DNA from: Bactrocera neohumeralis
Taxonomy: Eukaryota; Arthropoda; Insecta; Diptera; Tephritidae
Direction: 5' to 3'
Length of the DNA stretch: 64,000 bases
Assembly (NCBI RefSeq): GCF_024586455.1
Contig: NC_065920.1
Span: forward strand, 73,648,215-73,712,214
The notes beneath the pieces are model-generated. The model was not told the DNA's origin, ran no database searches, and saw only the letters and a list, made by a program, of their open reading frames with translations. Of the stretch, positions 35,830 through 48,240 are shown piece after piece. The stretch's first letter is position 1. Each line of letters opens with the position of its first letter. The translations under genes and the position numbers were made by a program.

Positions 35830-37005
35830 CTTTTATACTGAAAATATCACGCTATATACTGGACGTACCGTAATTTTGGTATTATCGCTGTGGTATTTCG
35901 CGATAATTTTTATCTAGAGGTTATAAAATATATCCATGAATTCCTATTTTATATTTCCTCAACCGATTCTGCCACAATCAGAACTTTGTGAGATACTTCG
36001 TAGACGCGTAGGATAGTACCAGCACGATTTTTAATATCCTGGATACCCCCACACTCCAAAATCGGTGACCAGCAAGCACCGGCAAAAGCCAAGTGTCGCC
36101 ACCATTTAATTGGTCTTTATTTATCGGAAGAACCTACAAACTCAACGGTTCAAACTAAATATTTCAGCATACGGTTTCTGACTCATTTTTGCTGCCAATA
36201 CCGAAAAATGCAGACACCTTCCTTCTCAATTATCTCGACCGCACCACACCGCACCTACACCACAACTCGATAAAAGCGCGCAAAAGTGCATGAGCCTATA
36301 CCAAAAGCGTAGTGTCCGCGTGTTCAATAAGTTGCCACACCACATGCCGCACACACACCAGCGTCAACACGCACACATATGCGCAACAAAGTGCAAACCT
36401 TTATTTATAGCGGCAGCGACACAAATTGAATTCAAGTCACCGCGCCACGCGTCGGGTTCCACGCCGCTGTCGGCGCCATAAATGCCGCGCTGTCGCTCGT
36501 GCGGTGGATTAATTCGTTTAGTTTGTTCATTGCGCCAATTTTGCATGCATTTTTTGGTTTTGGTTCGTAAAAAGAACACTTTTCTAACTTGGCTTCTTCT
36601 CTTTTTTGGCCAGAGGTGTTGGTGTTTACCCCTACTAATGTCATTACTGGTTTTCGCAGTTTCCCCCGTTTCTTTCCGTTTCCAATTTATTCGGTGTGTG
36701 TGTATTTTTTTTTCTTTGCTAACCTACCACAAAAATAGCAAACAACCACCGCGATATGCAAGTAGAAGCCGAAGCAAGTGTGGCAAGTGAGTTGCACGTC
36801 CACAAAGCAAAGTTGGCCGGGGAATTTAAAAAAAGAAAGTCAAAAGCACTAAAACAAATAGCTGAGGTGTTTGGTTAGTGGCAGTTTTATATGCACATAT
36901 GCATATGTAGTATATGTATGAATTGTATATATATAAAAAATATGAAGCAGGTGTAGTTTTCGGAAACCTGCGAAATTTGCTATTTATTTTGTTATACCCA
37001 ATACA
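35830..37005. other. Anonymous sequence; GC-richer island 36240-36800
   Basis: Frames on both strands at 36290-36790 overlap and carry no known motif. The island has CACACACAC-type and GCGCCACGCGTCGG sequence. A TATA-rich microsatellite lies near 36895-36940. Confidence 0.4.
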
Positions 37006-37009
37006 CCGC

Positions 37010-37690
37010 ACATCATCCGACTAACTGATTAAAATCGAGTTCTTGTATGGAAAAGTTTTTTATTTGCATTGATATTTTCACGAAATTGGCCACAACTTAT
37101 TCCTCAAGCAAACACTATAAAATCCCAAGTAACTGTCTAGATCGCACTAATATAGCATATAGCTGCCCTACAAACTGAACGATCAAAATCAAATCTTTGT
37201 ATGGAAAACTTTTTGATTTGACGAGATATCTTCATGAAATTTACCACAACTTATTCTTCTGGCATAAACTACAATATCGCAAGAAATTGTCTAGATCGAA
37301 CTACTATAACATATAGCTGCAATACAAACTTATCGATCAAAATCAAGGACTTGTATGGAAAATTTTCTCATTTTACGAGATATCTCCACGAAATTTACCG
37401 AAACTTATTTCTGTATTATGTGCTATAATATCTCAAGAAATTATTCAGATCGGATCACTATAACATATGGCTGCCCTACAAACCGACCGAGGGAAACTTT
37501 TTCATTTAACAAAATATCTGCATGAAGTTTATCACAGAATATTCTTTCAAAGCAATGTTATAATGTCCCGAAAAAATTTTCAGATCGGACCGCTATAACA
37601 TATAGCTACTATACAAACTGACCGAGCAAACTGAAGTTCTTGCATGGAAGCTTTGGTTTTGTAAAGGCTATTAGTACTTCAGTACAGCTA
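37010..37690 (-). repeat. Dispersed ~153-bp-period repeat, array 3
   Basis: Four to five units have ACGAGATATCTTCATGAAATT-like cores at about 37062, 37221, 37375 and 37508. These alternate with CTATAACATATAGCTGC-TACAAAC. The best pair is spaced 154 bp. The orientation is opposite to array 1. It is non-coding, and a 64-residue frame in it is chance. Confidence 0.75.
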
Positions 37691-37699
37691 AAGTTAACC

Positions 37700-39435
37700 T
37701 TTTTCTCTTGCTTTTAATTTCACATAAGTTTTCGGTATTTATTACACACTCAACTTTGAACATGTACTTGCATATTTATTCTTACATATGTTTGTAGATA
37801 CATATGCATGTGTACAGCGCTTAATCCCTTTCCTTGCAGTGCCTTAAAAATTTTCGATTTTACTTTGCATTTCGCCCTTTATTTATTATGCTTGCTTTCC
37901 TCTTAGTTTGGCAATTTGTACTTTTTGTTTTTTTTTTTATATTTTTTATTTTTTACTCTCTGCTCCCTCGATGATTCATCAAAGTTTATTGTCCTTTTTA
38001 TGTGAAACTGACAGTTTTTATTTGCGCTACGAGTATACTATATATGTATGTGTGTGTGTGTAAATGTGTGTAATTGATGATATGTTCAGCGCCATGAAGC
38101 GCAATAATTTTTGGTTTACCCTAGATAATATCAATGTGCAGTGATGAAAATTTGTTTGTGATAATGGTTTTACTTATTTTAATATGAAATTTTGGAATGT
38201 GTTCTGACATTCTTCTTTTCCATTCAAATACAACTCGCTTGAAAATTCGAGTCAGTGGGCACATGCTGCCAATTCATAAAAAAGTTAAATCAAGTCAGAT
38301 AACCGACATCAGCCGGCTTCAAAGACAGTAGGTCTGTTATTTCTTGTATACTAAAACCATTTGGTGTGGATCAATCGTCGTTGAGAGAACCTACTTGTTC
38401 TATAAACAAGATACCTGCATGAAGTTTGTCACAGAATATTCTACAAACCTTTTTAAAACTCTTTAAAACTCTTGCTTATAGCTCTTACAGTCGAGGCTAC
38501 TGACTCCGAATTTCGGAAGTAAATTTTCGATTCGTTGATGGATCGTATATCTTTTCATGATGAAATGGCAAACTCTACTGAAGAGAAAGTCAAAAGAGGG
38601 AGAGAAATATGGCGCCGTTTGCTGTTCCTATCGGTCTACTTTTGTAGCGTCCCTATTGAAAAACTCGTCACGTCTGCCAGTTGATTTTCTGTGATAGTTT
38701 GTAGTATTTAAGTTTCAGTAGATACATTTTGACGTCCTTGCATATGGTCGAGTTCAAACAATATATATATTTCTATAAATTTATATTTATTCATAGCCTG
38801 TGGGCTCAAAATCCCTATTTGAATGGAACACTTAGCAGTTTGCAATCTAATGATCAGATTGATTTCAATATAAACTGTTCTTTCTTATTGCGTTCTTGGA
38901 CTTCGACTTTCTATATAACAACATCAGGTTCAGCTTCCTGACTTTTTCAATAGTTTAATGGCATTAAGGAAGCAGTAAATTTACTGCGCCGGAGTTTAGT
39001 CACCTTCAGAGTATCCACTTTAATAGTTAGGTCACAAACCATGCGTTTAAGTCTTGTATCTAACCTTGCTATCAATGGTATCAAGCCACTATGTTATATT
39101 ACTATTATAGGTTCCAAACCGAAACTGAATCGCAGGTAACTAGAAAGCTATACACTTTCAGTAAAGTGGTAAAAAGTCGGAGCACCGCTTTGTTCATTCA
39201 TTTTACTCCCTACTAGCTGGGCTTTCTTCGTTAGTTTGGCCAAAGCTGGACTATGATTAATTAATTCTTGCGATGTCACACGATCCTTATTGTTGATCAC
39301 AAAAGTCCTGTTGAGCTGGAGAGGAAAGTTTGAAAATCTAACCGGATGCCAGTTGTAGAAGCTGTGTAGAATAATACGAGGGAAAAGTATCTCAACACTT
39401 TCTACTTAACAGTCCCTTTTTACAAGATCAAAAAC
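37700..39435. other. Anonymous sequence
   Basis: A small leftover of the 153-bp repeat (ACAAGATACCTGCATGAAGT) sits at about 38405-38445. No gene supported. Confidence 0.45.
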
Positions 39436-39439
39436 TTGA

Positions 39440-39930
39440 GCCTGGGAGCGGACATTTTCGACCATACCGCTGAACTTCGGCGTAGACACTGCTTACGCGG
39501 TTATAGCCGAGTTTACACATCGCGCCAGTCCTTCTCCTCTTCACTGTTGTCTAATTTAAAACAAGTGAAGGTCCTTTTCTTTTCCTCTGCTTCCCACGGC
39601 GGGTACTGCGTCGAATTCTCTCAAAACTGCAGTGTTTTCTTGCATTCGGATGACAAGATGGCATATCCCAGCGTAACCGCTGTCTTCTAATTCGCAGAAC
39701 TATGTCAATGTCGTCGTGTTTCTCGTACAGCTGATTGTTGGATTGACTACGGTATTTGCCATTGCCAATGCGTAAAGGACTATAAATCCTCAACACAACC
39801 TTTCTCTCGAAAACTCGGAACGCCGACTCATAGTAGTTGTCATCATCCATGCCTCTGCACCAAACAGCAGGACGGGGATGATGAATGACTTCTAGAATTT
39901 GGTTTTGCTTCGTCGGAAAAGGACTTCACT
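39440..39930 (-). pseudogene. RTE-like non-LTR retrotransposon, RT C-terminal part
   Basis: On the minus strand the sequence gives FRRSKTKF (where RRTKLxxYKS is usual), FIIPVLLFGAEAWMM, then FERKVVLRIYSPLRIGNGKY (an extra residue versus the usual RKVLRKIYGPxR), ELYELYDDIDxVQRI-like YEKHDDIDIVLRIRRQRLRW, and MRMQENTAVLREFDAVP-like residues. This order is the thumb/C-terminal region typical of RTE-type endonuclease-reverse transcriptases in insects. The WxGHVxRM motif is damaged. The rest of RT may lie, beyond recognition, at 39930-40190. Confidence 0.65.
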
Positions 39931-40264
39931 TCTAAGCTGAGCTGGTGGGATTAGAATAACCCGATTAAGTTTGATTCGGACTGTTCTACTTAAACTAAGC
40001 GCGCAAACCGCTTCGATATATATTTTCTTCCTAGATTGCTACAACTTTTTTATGTGGTTATGTATGAAAAGTTTGTCGTGTGCACCGAAGCAGATTTTTC
40101 AGTTTCGAAAACGGAAAAGGTCTAGAGAGCCAAATCTGCCGAAAACAATGCCTAAGCGATGATTATCGCATCGTCTTCGGCCAAAAAGTCAATTACTTAA
40201 TATGTTCATGAATGTGACGGTGCATTCAAGTTTTTTGGTATGCTTCGTACCCGAAACATTAACC

Positions 40265-40480
40265 AAAAGAGATGTTGAGATCCTCTGCTATGTCTCTGAT
40301 GTCAAAACGACGATTTTCAAACACTGTTTCCTTAACATTTTATAACTTTAACTTTAATGTTATCGTCATTAATGGAACGAGGTTTGAGGGAGGACACGCA
40401 TGTCGCAGGTTTTCTATGACTTCACGACCTTCGCTGAATGCTTTATGCCACACGAATATGGTACACAGGATTTTCACAAG
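40265..40480 (-). pseudogene. Mariner-like N-terminal fragment 1
   Basis: On the minus strand the pieces HKAFSEGREVIENL, LMTITLK, TVFENRRFDIRDIAEDLNIS and FG can be read with frameshifts. This is the second helix-turn-helix of the same transposase family as 45440 and equals fragments at 52855 and 63310. No catalytic domain follows. Confidence 0.6.
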
Positions 40481-41365
40481 AAAAGGAGTTCAATATTTCA
40501 CAGTTAATATTCATAAATTACATTTAATGAAGAGGATTATAGTCAGAGTTCAACTTTACACCTAGCGGGATTCTGGAAAGTCAACAAAAACTTAAAAGTG
40601 TGATTAGACATAGAATCAATCATATTGGAGTTGACATGCAACAAAAGCTAATATTTCGTATCAACGCGGGAGTGGCTTTCGTGAGCTTTCAGAAAAAATT
40701 AAAAGCCGAAAACTCTTTAGAAACATTTCAAGGCACTTAAAAACAAGAGGCTAAATTAATTAAGACATTGGGTTATTAATAGGCCTATTATGGCATCCAC
40801 TTAATAGTTTACCCACGCAAGCACAATCATACTCACACATGCATACACACACAAATAGACGCACACAAACATAATCAGTGACTGAAGTAAACATATTTTC
40901 AATTATCACTTCAGCAAAAGCCAATGGCAGCGGGGACAATACCCAAAACGCACATAACTAACGAATGAAGTGCCAACAACAAACAAATGCACAAACACAA
41001 CAAAAACAGTAACAAACCAACCAACAATAATATATTGTAGAATAATATAAAATGTAAAGCGACAAAGTTGGCGAAGGTTGAAAAGGCAATAAGTAGGAAA
41101 AGCAGACAAAAAGGCAAGGTAAAATATATTTTTAGATATATAGTATATACATATGTATGAATTTATATAACTAAAATAACAACAAAGAGTCTGCACTGTA
41201 AACGCGCAGGCAAAATATTTATTCTTCTGTGTCCGCTTTACAGATGAGCCATTAAACCAATAAACCATGAATCACATTGGGATAGGCACGAATTGGAAAA
41301 GGGATTCGATAAATACACAGCTGTAATGCAGCTGAGGTATGTATACAAGTATGTCTAAGTATTAG
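40480..41365. other. Anonymous sequence
   Basis: CA-rich stretches lie at 40835-40870. Hydrophobic frames on the minus strand (120 and 68 residues at 40906-41268) overlap each other and look like chance frames in T-rich DNA. Confidence 0.4.
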
Positions 41366-41367
41366 GG

Positions 41368-42832
41368 TGAACGAAAAAAAAGGTTTTATTATTTTTCTTA
41401 AATACGGTGAAAACATCGACGAAATGACGACAAAAAACTTGTGGTGATTTATTTTCACTTCCGCCAGCTCTGGTGGGATGTCTGAAGGTATGCGCTCCCA
41501 TATGTTTAAGTCTTGACCTCCCAAACGTAGAGAAGTAAAAAAGAAAGTGTTGAATTGTTTTCACCTTATCTTCTTCTATACAGCTTTTGCAAATGGCGTC
41601 TGATAGACTTCCTAGCCTTACTGCGTGGACAACATAAGGACAGTGGCCTGTTAAGAGTCTCAAATCTAGGAAAATGCTAGCCTTGCTGAGAACAAAATGA
41701 TCACTAGATCTCTTGCGACCGATATTGGGCTAAAAGGCTTTTGCAACAGAGCGCATTTACCGATGGTACCAAGCTTCCGCGAAGCTCAGCTATCTAGTAG
41801 TAGAACACAAGAGAATACGGGAGCACCGATCCGCTCCCATTCGACCGATAGTGGTTTAAGGATGCCTTTTCTTGCTAGCTCATCAGCTTTACAGTTTCCT
41901 GCAATTCGTCTGTGCTCTGGCATCCTTACCAGTCTTATCGCAAAGACACTTGTTGCTATTGATATCGAATTTAGGCACTCTTTGACCAGCCCTGAATGTT
42001 CTGTTAATGAGTTCAAGGCTAGTATCGCCTCAATACTATCTGAGTGGATGTTCACTTCTTTGAAGTAGGCTACACTCCGGAGCAGTAAATAAACTGCTAC
42101 TTTACTGGCTGCAACTTTGGCCTGAAAGACACTGCAATAGTCAGGGAGTCTGAAGCTATAACTGATAGAGAGCTCCTGACAGTAAACCCCTCCACCAAGC
42201 TTCTCCCAAGCTTTGACCCAACCGTAAAGAAGCTCACTCTGCTTCTTCTCCAACGGCCTCTTTCCATTCACGTCTCTCTCGCTGGTATATGAGTAAAGAA
42301 GGAGCTGCCAGAGTTCGGTTTGGCGACCGCATGATCCAAGGGATTACGGTATGAAGTCAAAGTGAGAGAAAATTTTTGAGTGTTCAGACACCTGTTCTTT
42401 TAGGAACCCAGACTCTCTGAGTCTGTTGGCAACGTTCGCAGCCATACACCTTAAGACGTTGTTTAGGGGCAATATGTGTAAGGTAGCGTTAAGTGTCATG
42501 GTTGGATTGAGCCATAGTGCACCACAAATGCTGAAGAGCGCTACCCGTTGAAATTGTCGAGTTTCTTTGCACGTATGGTCTTTTTTAGAGCTCTCCACCA
42601 CATAAAGACTGTATAGAACATAATGGACTTGACTGTGGTGTCGTAGAGCCAGAGGACCACTTTCGGTGAGAGACCCCACATTTTGCCAATAGCTCCTCTA
42701 CAAGAGTAAAAGGCAATCGATAACGCCGCGAAAATAAAATATTAAGAGCTCAAGCTTTACCATGTTTTATATCATTTCGGACGATATTTTCACGGTATCT
42801 AAGGAAAAATAAATTTTTTTTGGCCCACCCTA
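41368..42832. mobile_element. Element with long imperfect inverted ends containing a retrotransposon copy
   Basis: The left end (TTAGGGTGAACGAAAAAAAA, then AAATACGGTGAAAACATCG and ACGAAATGA) is mirrored at the right end. Reversed, the right end reads CTAGGGTGGGCCAAAAAAAA, AGATACCGTGAAAATATCG and CGAAATGAT. The imperfect arms are about 75 bp. GTAT is found at both flanks, so a 4-bp target duplication is possible. Copy B of the RNase H-type non-LTR element fills the inside almost entirely. Confidence 0.6.
41445..42725 (-). pseudogene. RNase H-bearing non-LTR retrotransposon, copy B
   Basis: Minus-strand order: CRGAIGKMWGLSPKVVLWLYD (RT thumb, about 42645-42710), then MTLNATLHILPLNNVLRCMA and LRESGFLKEQVSEHSKIF (42345-42510). 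RNase H at 41786-42271 has IHSDSIEAILALNSLTEHSG and RMPEHRRIAGNCKADELARK. LLTGHCPYVVHAV and CKSCIEEDKVKTIQHFLF, a nearly complete zinc knuckle, follow at 41530-41660. SRLKHMGAHTFRHPTRAGG closes near 41460. Here the RNase H shows the second aspartate motif and GN-KADELAR intact. The first, TDGSK, is not seen and may be lost. It is the most complete of the four copies at this end. Confidence 0.8.
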
Positions 42833-42839
42833 GTATATG

Positions 42840-44455
42840 AGTTTACTCGAAGTCGAAAAGAAGCCTCATCAATACCTATGCGCACTGCCACACTTATTGG
42901 GACTTGATTTAAGGCAAGCGTCGCAATTCGGATATGGAGCGCATAAATTTAATGCACGACAAAGCTGTGGAGCACCAAAGCGCTTAAGAGTTTGCGCGGC
43001 GCACATGCTAAATCTTAAGCTCTGCCCGTGCTGATACCGCTTATGTGCGGTGCGTGTGTGTGTATTACCAATAATACTTGTGCCTGTTTTCGTTAAAATT
43101 CTATGGTAATGAGGCGCTAGTCGGGCAAATGTGTCTCATATACACACAAACATACACACAAACATGCAAATATACCTACACACACACACTTACATTTGCA
43201 TAAGCACTTTCAATTCTGTAAGTAATAGGAAAATCTTAAACCGCAAGCATTATTCGAGTGGCTTACGCGCTTGGTTGGGTTTTGCCGCCATTCTCCACTA
43301 TAGGCCCTGTAGCGGTCGGCCGTGCGCATGTGGGTCTACTGGTCCGTAGAGACTTGTGCAACTTGTGCGTTTCGCTCGTTCTTAGCTTTCGCTGGCTGTG
43401 TGTTTCTAGTTTTGTGCGTTTCCTTTGTTAGCGCTGCTTATTGTCCTGCTCTTAACTATTATCCTTGATTGGAAGACGCCTGCTGTACGTGTGCGTTATT
43501 TTCTTTTACTACACTTTCCGATTTTTTTCGCTCTATTTTGTTGTTGTGCTTTAGTCAAGTTGGCCTTGCTGGCGAACTTGGATTTCTTCCTACAGGGATA
43601 ATCCTGCGACAGGTGTGGGTCTGCAGTTGTGGCAAGTTAGCGGAACAATTTATGCAGATTTGTTGTTATTTTATATTTTTTTAATCCCTAATGCACACAA
43701 TCACGGTTGTTAATTTGTATGCGCTGTTAGTGTGCGAGAGAGTTGGAGTGCCTATAAATAGTACAGCATCTCTGCCGTACATAGCAATGGGGAGCGGCTA
43801 ATATTTTTAATGGAAAATTTAAATAATGACGAGGAATCAAAAATTAAAATTTTAAATTAAATTCAAATAATACTCCAGCCCTAAAATTATTGTACATTTT
43901 AGTTATTTAAGTCACTCAAAATATTTTTTTTTAAATCTGTTATAGAGTATTCATTTTTTCTGAAAATAATAAATTTCGGCTATAACCGCTTAAGAGAAGA
44001 AGAAATAAAGTCTTATACCAAACAAATACGAAATTAATTATCCGCATTTTTTTTAGTTTTATCAACTCAGTAGTCGCCTAACCAAGCATAATTTAATGAT
44101 TTCAGTCAAAGTGCGCTTAAAAATATGCAACACTGATCGTTGCAAGCACAAATGTAACTGAAAGTTTTCTGTATCTCTTGTAGATATTACTCAAATAGAA
44201 AATCAACCAACTTTTCAGAATTTTTATGATTTTTATTTGGCATTTATCGCACTAGAATAAGACAAGAACTTATCCCCAGTTGGAAACATAAAACAAAGTT
44301 CAGATATTTTTTTAATTAAAATCACTTTTCATTTAATGCAATTGCGCCTAAATGTAGGCAAGCTTGTCAACCATAGGTATACCGTAGGCACAATATTAGT
44401 CTCACCTATATACTTTCTGAAATTATAATTAAATTCCCCGGGTAAACGTATTTCA
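42840..44455. other. Anonymous sequence; GC-richer island 43230-43650
   Basis: No supported gene. CA-rich tract at 43135-43195. Frames in the island lack motifs. Confidence 0.4.
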
Positions 44456-44458
44456 AAC

Positions 44459-45430
44459 AAGTAAGGAAGGGCTAAGTTCGGGTGTCACCGAACATTTTAT
44501 ACTCTCGCATGATAAAGTGATAATCGAGATTTCATTATACGTCATTTACATATTTTTCAAATGCCGTATTTTTGTAAAGTTTTATTCCGCTATCATCATT
44601 GGTTCCTAATGTACTATATATTATAAAAAGGCATTGGAATTCAAAATAGCGTTATATTGGAAGAAGGCGTGGTTGTGAACCGATTTCACCCATTTTCGTA
44701 CATGACATCAGAACATATTATGTACCGAATTTCAGAATCGTTGAGTAGTTCCTGAGATATGGTTTTTGGTCCATAAGTGGGCGACGCCACGCCCATTTTC
44801 AATTTTTAAAAAAAGCCTGGGTGCAGCTTCCTTCTGCCATTTCTTCCGTAAAATTTGGTGTTTTTGACGTTTTTTAATAGTCGGTTAACGCACTTTTAGT
44901 GATTTTCAACATAACCTTTGTATGGGAGGTGGGCGTGGTTACTATCCGATTCATTCCATTTTTGAACTGTATATGGAAATGCCTGAAGGAAACGACTTTA
45001 TAGAGTTTGGTTGACATAGCTATAGTAGTTTTTGAGATATGTATAAAAAACTTAGTAGGGGGCGGGGCCACGCCCACTTTTCCAAACAAATTACGTCCAA
45101 ATATGGCCCTCCGAAATTTCACTTTAATATCTTTATTTAAAAAGAGTTATGACAATAGGTTTTCGGTTTCCGTCTCTTTGAAGATCTTCGAACTTAACCT
45201 TCTTATGGAGCCAATAAATACGTGTACCAAGTTTCATCATGATATCTCAATTTACACACATTGGACAACGGACGGACGATTCCGGATTTCAACTTTAACT
45301 CGTCACCCGGATCACTTTGGTATATATAACCCTATATCTGACTCTTTTAGTTTTAGGACTTACAAACAACCGTTATGTGAACAAAACTGTAATACTCTCC
45401 TTAGCAACTTTGTTGCGAGAGTATAAATAT
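44459..45430. mobile_element. CTAAGTTCGGGT dispersed repeat, near complete copy (~970 bp)
   Basis: It begins AAGTAAGGAAGGGCTAAGTT, then CGGGTGTCACCGAACA, and TATACTCTCGCA at 44498-44509. The reverse complement TGCGAGAGTATA is at 45414-45425. The 3' end also folds on itself: ATACTCTC and GCAAC at 45392-45408 pair with GTTGC and GAGAGTAT at 45412-45424. Inside are recurring GGGCG-GG/CCACGCCCA motifs near 44668, 44785, 44930 and 45060. There is no transposase; a 139-residue frame is chance. This looks like a non-autonomous DNA element, but its class is not settled. The terminal hairpin raises Helitron-like as an alternative. Confidence 0.6.
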
Positions 45431-45439
45431 CGAACAAAG

Positions 45440-46440
45440 AATTTGCCTTAAATTTCTAACGAAATTTCGTGTGCAGAATCGTTGCGAATGTTGGGAAAAG
45501 CTTACGGTGATTCAGTTTTATCAAAAACACAAGCCTACGAGTGCTACTAAGCCTTCAGAGGCGATCGATAGATCGTTGATGACATGCCTCGTTGTGGACG
45601 ACCTTCGACATATTCAACTGATGGAAATATTAAAAAAAATGATGTGCTTGCCATATGTGCTTGAAAATCACCAGAAAAGCATTAGAGATATGGCAAGAAT
45701 GCTCTACATCTCTCGCGCGTCCGTTCGAATGATTTGGTGGATACTTGAGTATGAAATGCGCTCTTGCTCGACTCGTCCCGATAAAACTGAATTTTTTCAA
45801 AAAGAGTGCCGAAAATAAGTCTCTTTGAAGATGCTTGACAGTGCGAACTCCGATCCAACATTCATTGACAGTATTAAACCTGCCGATGTGACATGAATTT
45901 ATGAGTTTGACATGCATACAAGTCAACAATGATCAGAATGGCGGGAAAAAAACGAGCCGAAATCAAAAAAAAAAAAAAAAAAAAACACGCCAAAGCCGCT
46001 CAAAAATCTAGTTGATGCTCATTGTTTTTTTTTGGTATTCGTGGTTTGGTGCATCACCAATTTATTTCGAAGAGACAGACGATCAATAAGCAGTTCTATT
46101 TGGCCGTATTGAGGCATTTGAATGGGGACATTTGCCCAAAACGTCCGGGATTGTGGAATAACAATTCATGGATTTCACACAATGATAATGCACCTTCGCA
46201 TCGAGCCACAATTGAGACCGAATTTAAAGCCAAAAACGCAAAGCATACCATTGATCAACCGCCTATTCACCAAATTTGGACCATTATCTGAATGTTTCTC
46301 TTGTCATAATATAATTTTCTGGTTTATGGATTGCAGATAAGCAGATAATTTCAAGCTGAAAAATCTTCCTCACTGCGAGTGTACTTTTTCGAAGGTTACC
46401 TTGGAAGTCAATTGCGCGTTCAAGGAAATTAAAATTTTTT
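45440..46440 (+). pseudogene. Mariner-like transposase pseudogene, near full length
   Basis: Pieces in order: RCECWEKLTVIQFYQKHKPT with the usual AETLKMLxKAYGDSxLSKTQ behind it, MPRCGRPSTYSTDGN, then LENHQKSIRDMARMLYISRA (helix-turn-helix). Further on come HNDNAPSHRATIETEF (second catalytic aspartate region; HHDN is usual) and NAKHTIDQPPIHQIW, in which the YSPD and third-aspartate region is destroyed. A (A)21 run lies at 45966-45986. A FGIRGLVHHQFI block sits just after it. The copy is in several frames with stops. Fragments at 40265, 52855 and 63310 are the same family but retain only the N-terminal part. Confidence 0.75.
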
Positions 46441-46828
46441 ACATGAATCACTTTTTATAAAAAGTACATTAATTTCTGTAAATGTACATTTTTTTTATTT
46501 ATTAAATGACAACTCGCAAAAAAAATTGTTTTTTCTGTCTTGCAAGTAGAAATAACTTTTTAAGAATTTTTACAAGCTGGGTTATAGATTTTTAACTGCA
46601 ATTTAAAGAAATTTTGAAATACAAAATTAAATAGTTTACAAAGGTGAAAGCAAAATGTCTAAGCGGCGTCGCATCATCCAATTACTGAAGCTCAAGAGTT
46701 TTTATTATATGGTAAACATCCATTAGATTTGGTATTATATCCTAGTGATAAATGAGGCGTCCACGTTCAGTATTCAGCAAAGCCCATATACTCAAAAAGA
46801 AACCTGCATTTTCTTAAAATTGGATCTA
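46440..46828. other. AT-rich anonymous sequence
   Basis: A segment near 46470-46560 resembles 19245-19350 (AAATGTACATT, TATTTATTAAAT, TTGCAAGTAGA). Confidence 0.4.
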
Positions 46829-46935
46829 GAAAAGTCCGGTTATTTTTGTCCGGTTACAACAACAAAATGGTCTGTCAAACATTCGAAAAGTCTGTTTTAC
46901 TGGATTACAATAACAAATTAGTCAAGCAAAATTCT
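46829..46935. repeat. 56-bp direct duplication, diverged
   Basis: GAAAAGTC...TTACAACAACAAAATGGTC at 46829 recurs as GAAAAGTC...TTACAATAACAAATTAGTC at 46885. Two copies only. Confidence 0.5.
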
Positions 46936-48240
46936 TTTATTTATCACGCGAGAGTTTCTTTCAGCTATCTTCTATAAAGATGCTATGAAAGCTACGATTT
47001 TCGGCATAAGTAGTTGCTTTTGAAGTATTTGAAATGATTTTCTCAGCATTGTCTCTAGGTGAAATATCACTCGAACTATATAAAATCCCTAAAATGAGTT
47101 CCACAAGTTCCTTATTCACCCATATTCCACGATGAATAAATAACTTGTGGAAAAGAAAAACTAACTAACATTCTTAATTTTTTCCTTTGATCAGAATTAC
47201 AAAAGGATAAATATATAATTATTTTAAGATAAATGTAAGTATGTATTTCAGCTTCGACACCAAAACATTAAAATTATATTTTTCACTGAACATTTGCAGA
47301 AAGTTATATTTTGATTATTTTGATTTAGGTTTTGCTTTTGGATTGTTTATTGAATTGTTTGATGAATTTAATGCAGTTTCTTCAAATCCGGTGAAGAGTT
47401 GATCAAAATAATTTAATTTTCCATTAGAATGGCAGAAAAGAGTAGAGAATTTAAAAGAAAATTTAGTTTTGTTAACATTCAAATATATAATACATACATA
47501 CAAATAAATTTCTATTTATGGGCTGAACTGCGGAAATAATATTTGTTCTCAAAATTAAAAATTAAGACTAATTTTTTTGAGCAAAAATATCATTACTAGT
47601 TCTTCTTTTTTAATTTAATCTGTTTTTTCCCGGTTTTTTTTTTTTTTGTTTTTTTTTTTTGTTTGCTTACAGCTTAAGTACCCTTGAAAAGCGCTCAGAC
47701 GCCAGGAAAAAAGTCTCCACAACCGCGTTAACGAATACACTTGTTTTGGATTTACGCATGACAATGCCCCTGACATTTACGCTCTCACAGCCAATGTCAC
47801 CAAGGTGCGTATGCACACATGTAAGTGAAGATATACCTTATAAATATACTTGTATATACAATAATGGTATGACGTATAGTTATATCAATGAAGCGCACAC
47901 TTTGCTAGTAAGTGCGTGTAGTAATAACTATTTTATTTGTGTATATGTATATGCAGTTTTAACTATATATCTAAGTCATAACTAATCCGAACACCTTGTT
48001 GTTACTGCGCATAGATATATTATGCAATGTTGCAAATGGTTGCAAGTAGGCAGATGCACCTTGTGGCGAAGGTTAAAAGGGTGGAGCAACGGTTATGGAG
48101 AAGTAATAAAGTCACAACCTCTGTCTTTATTTTGAAATATTTTTTGGACTTGGTATATACATATGTATATTTTAATATTAATTCAGAAAGCTTGGATATG
48201 CAATTTTTTACCCTGATTTCGAAATTTCTAAAATTAATTT
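46935..48240. other. Anonymous AT-rich sequence
   Basis: A poly(T) stretch interrupted by G lies at 47636-47660. A 108-residue frame at 47659-47985 and a 62-residue minus frame at 47315-47503 show no motif. Confidence 0.4.

Noticed and set aside
40906..41268. 120-residue hydrophobic frame, membrane-protein-like
   Set aside because: Composition follows A-rich plus-strand DNA; another frame overlaps it and there is no known family.
45007..45426. 139-residue open frame
   Set aside because: Lies within the non-coding CTAAGTTCGGGT repeat and has no motif.
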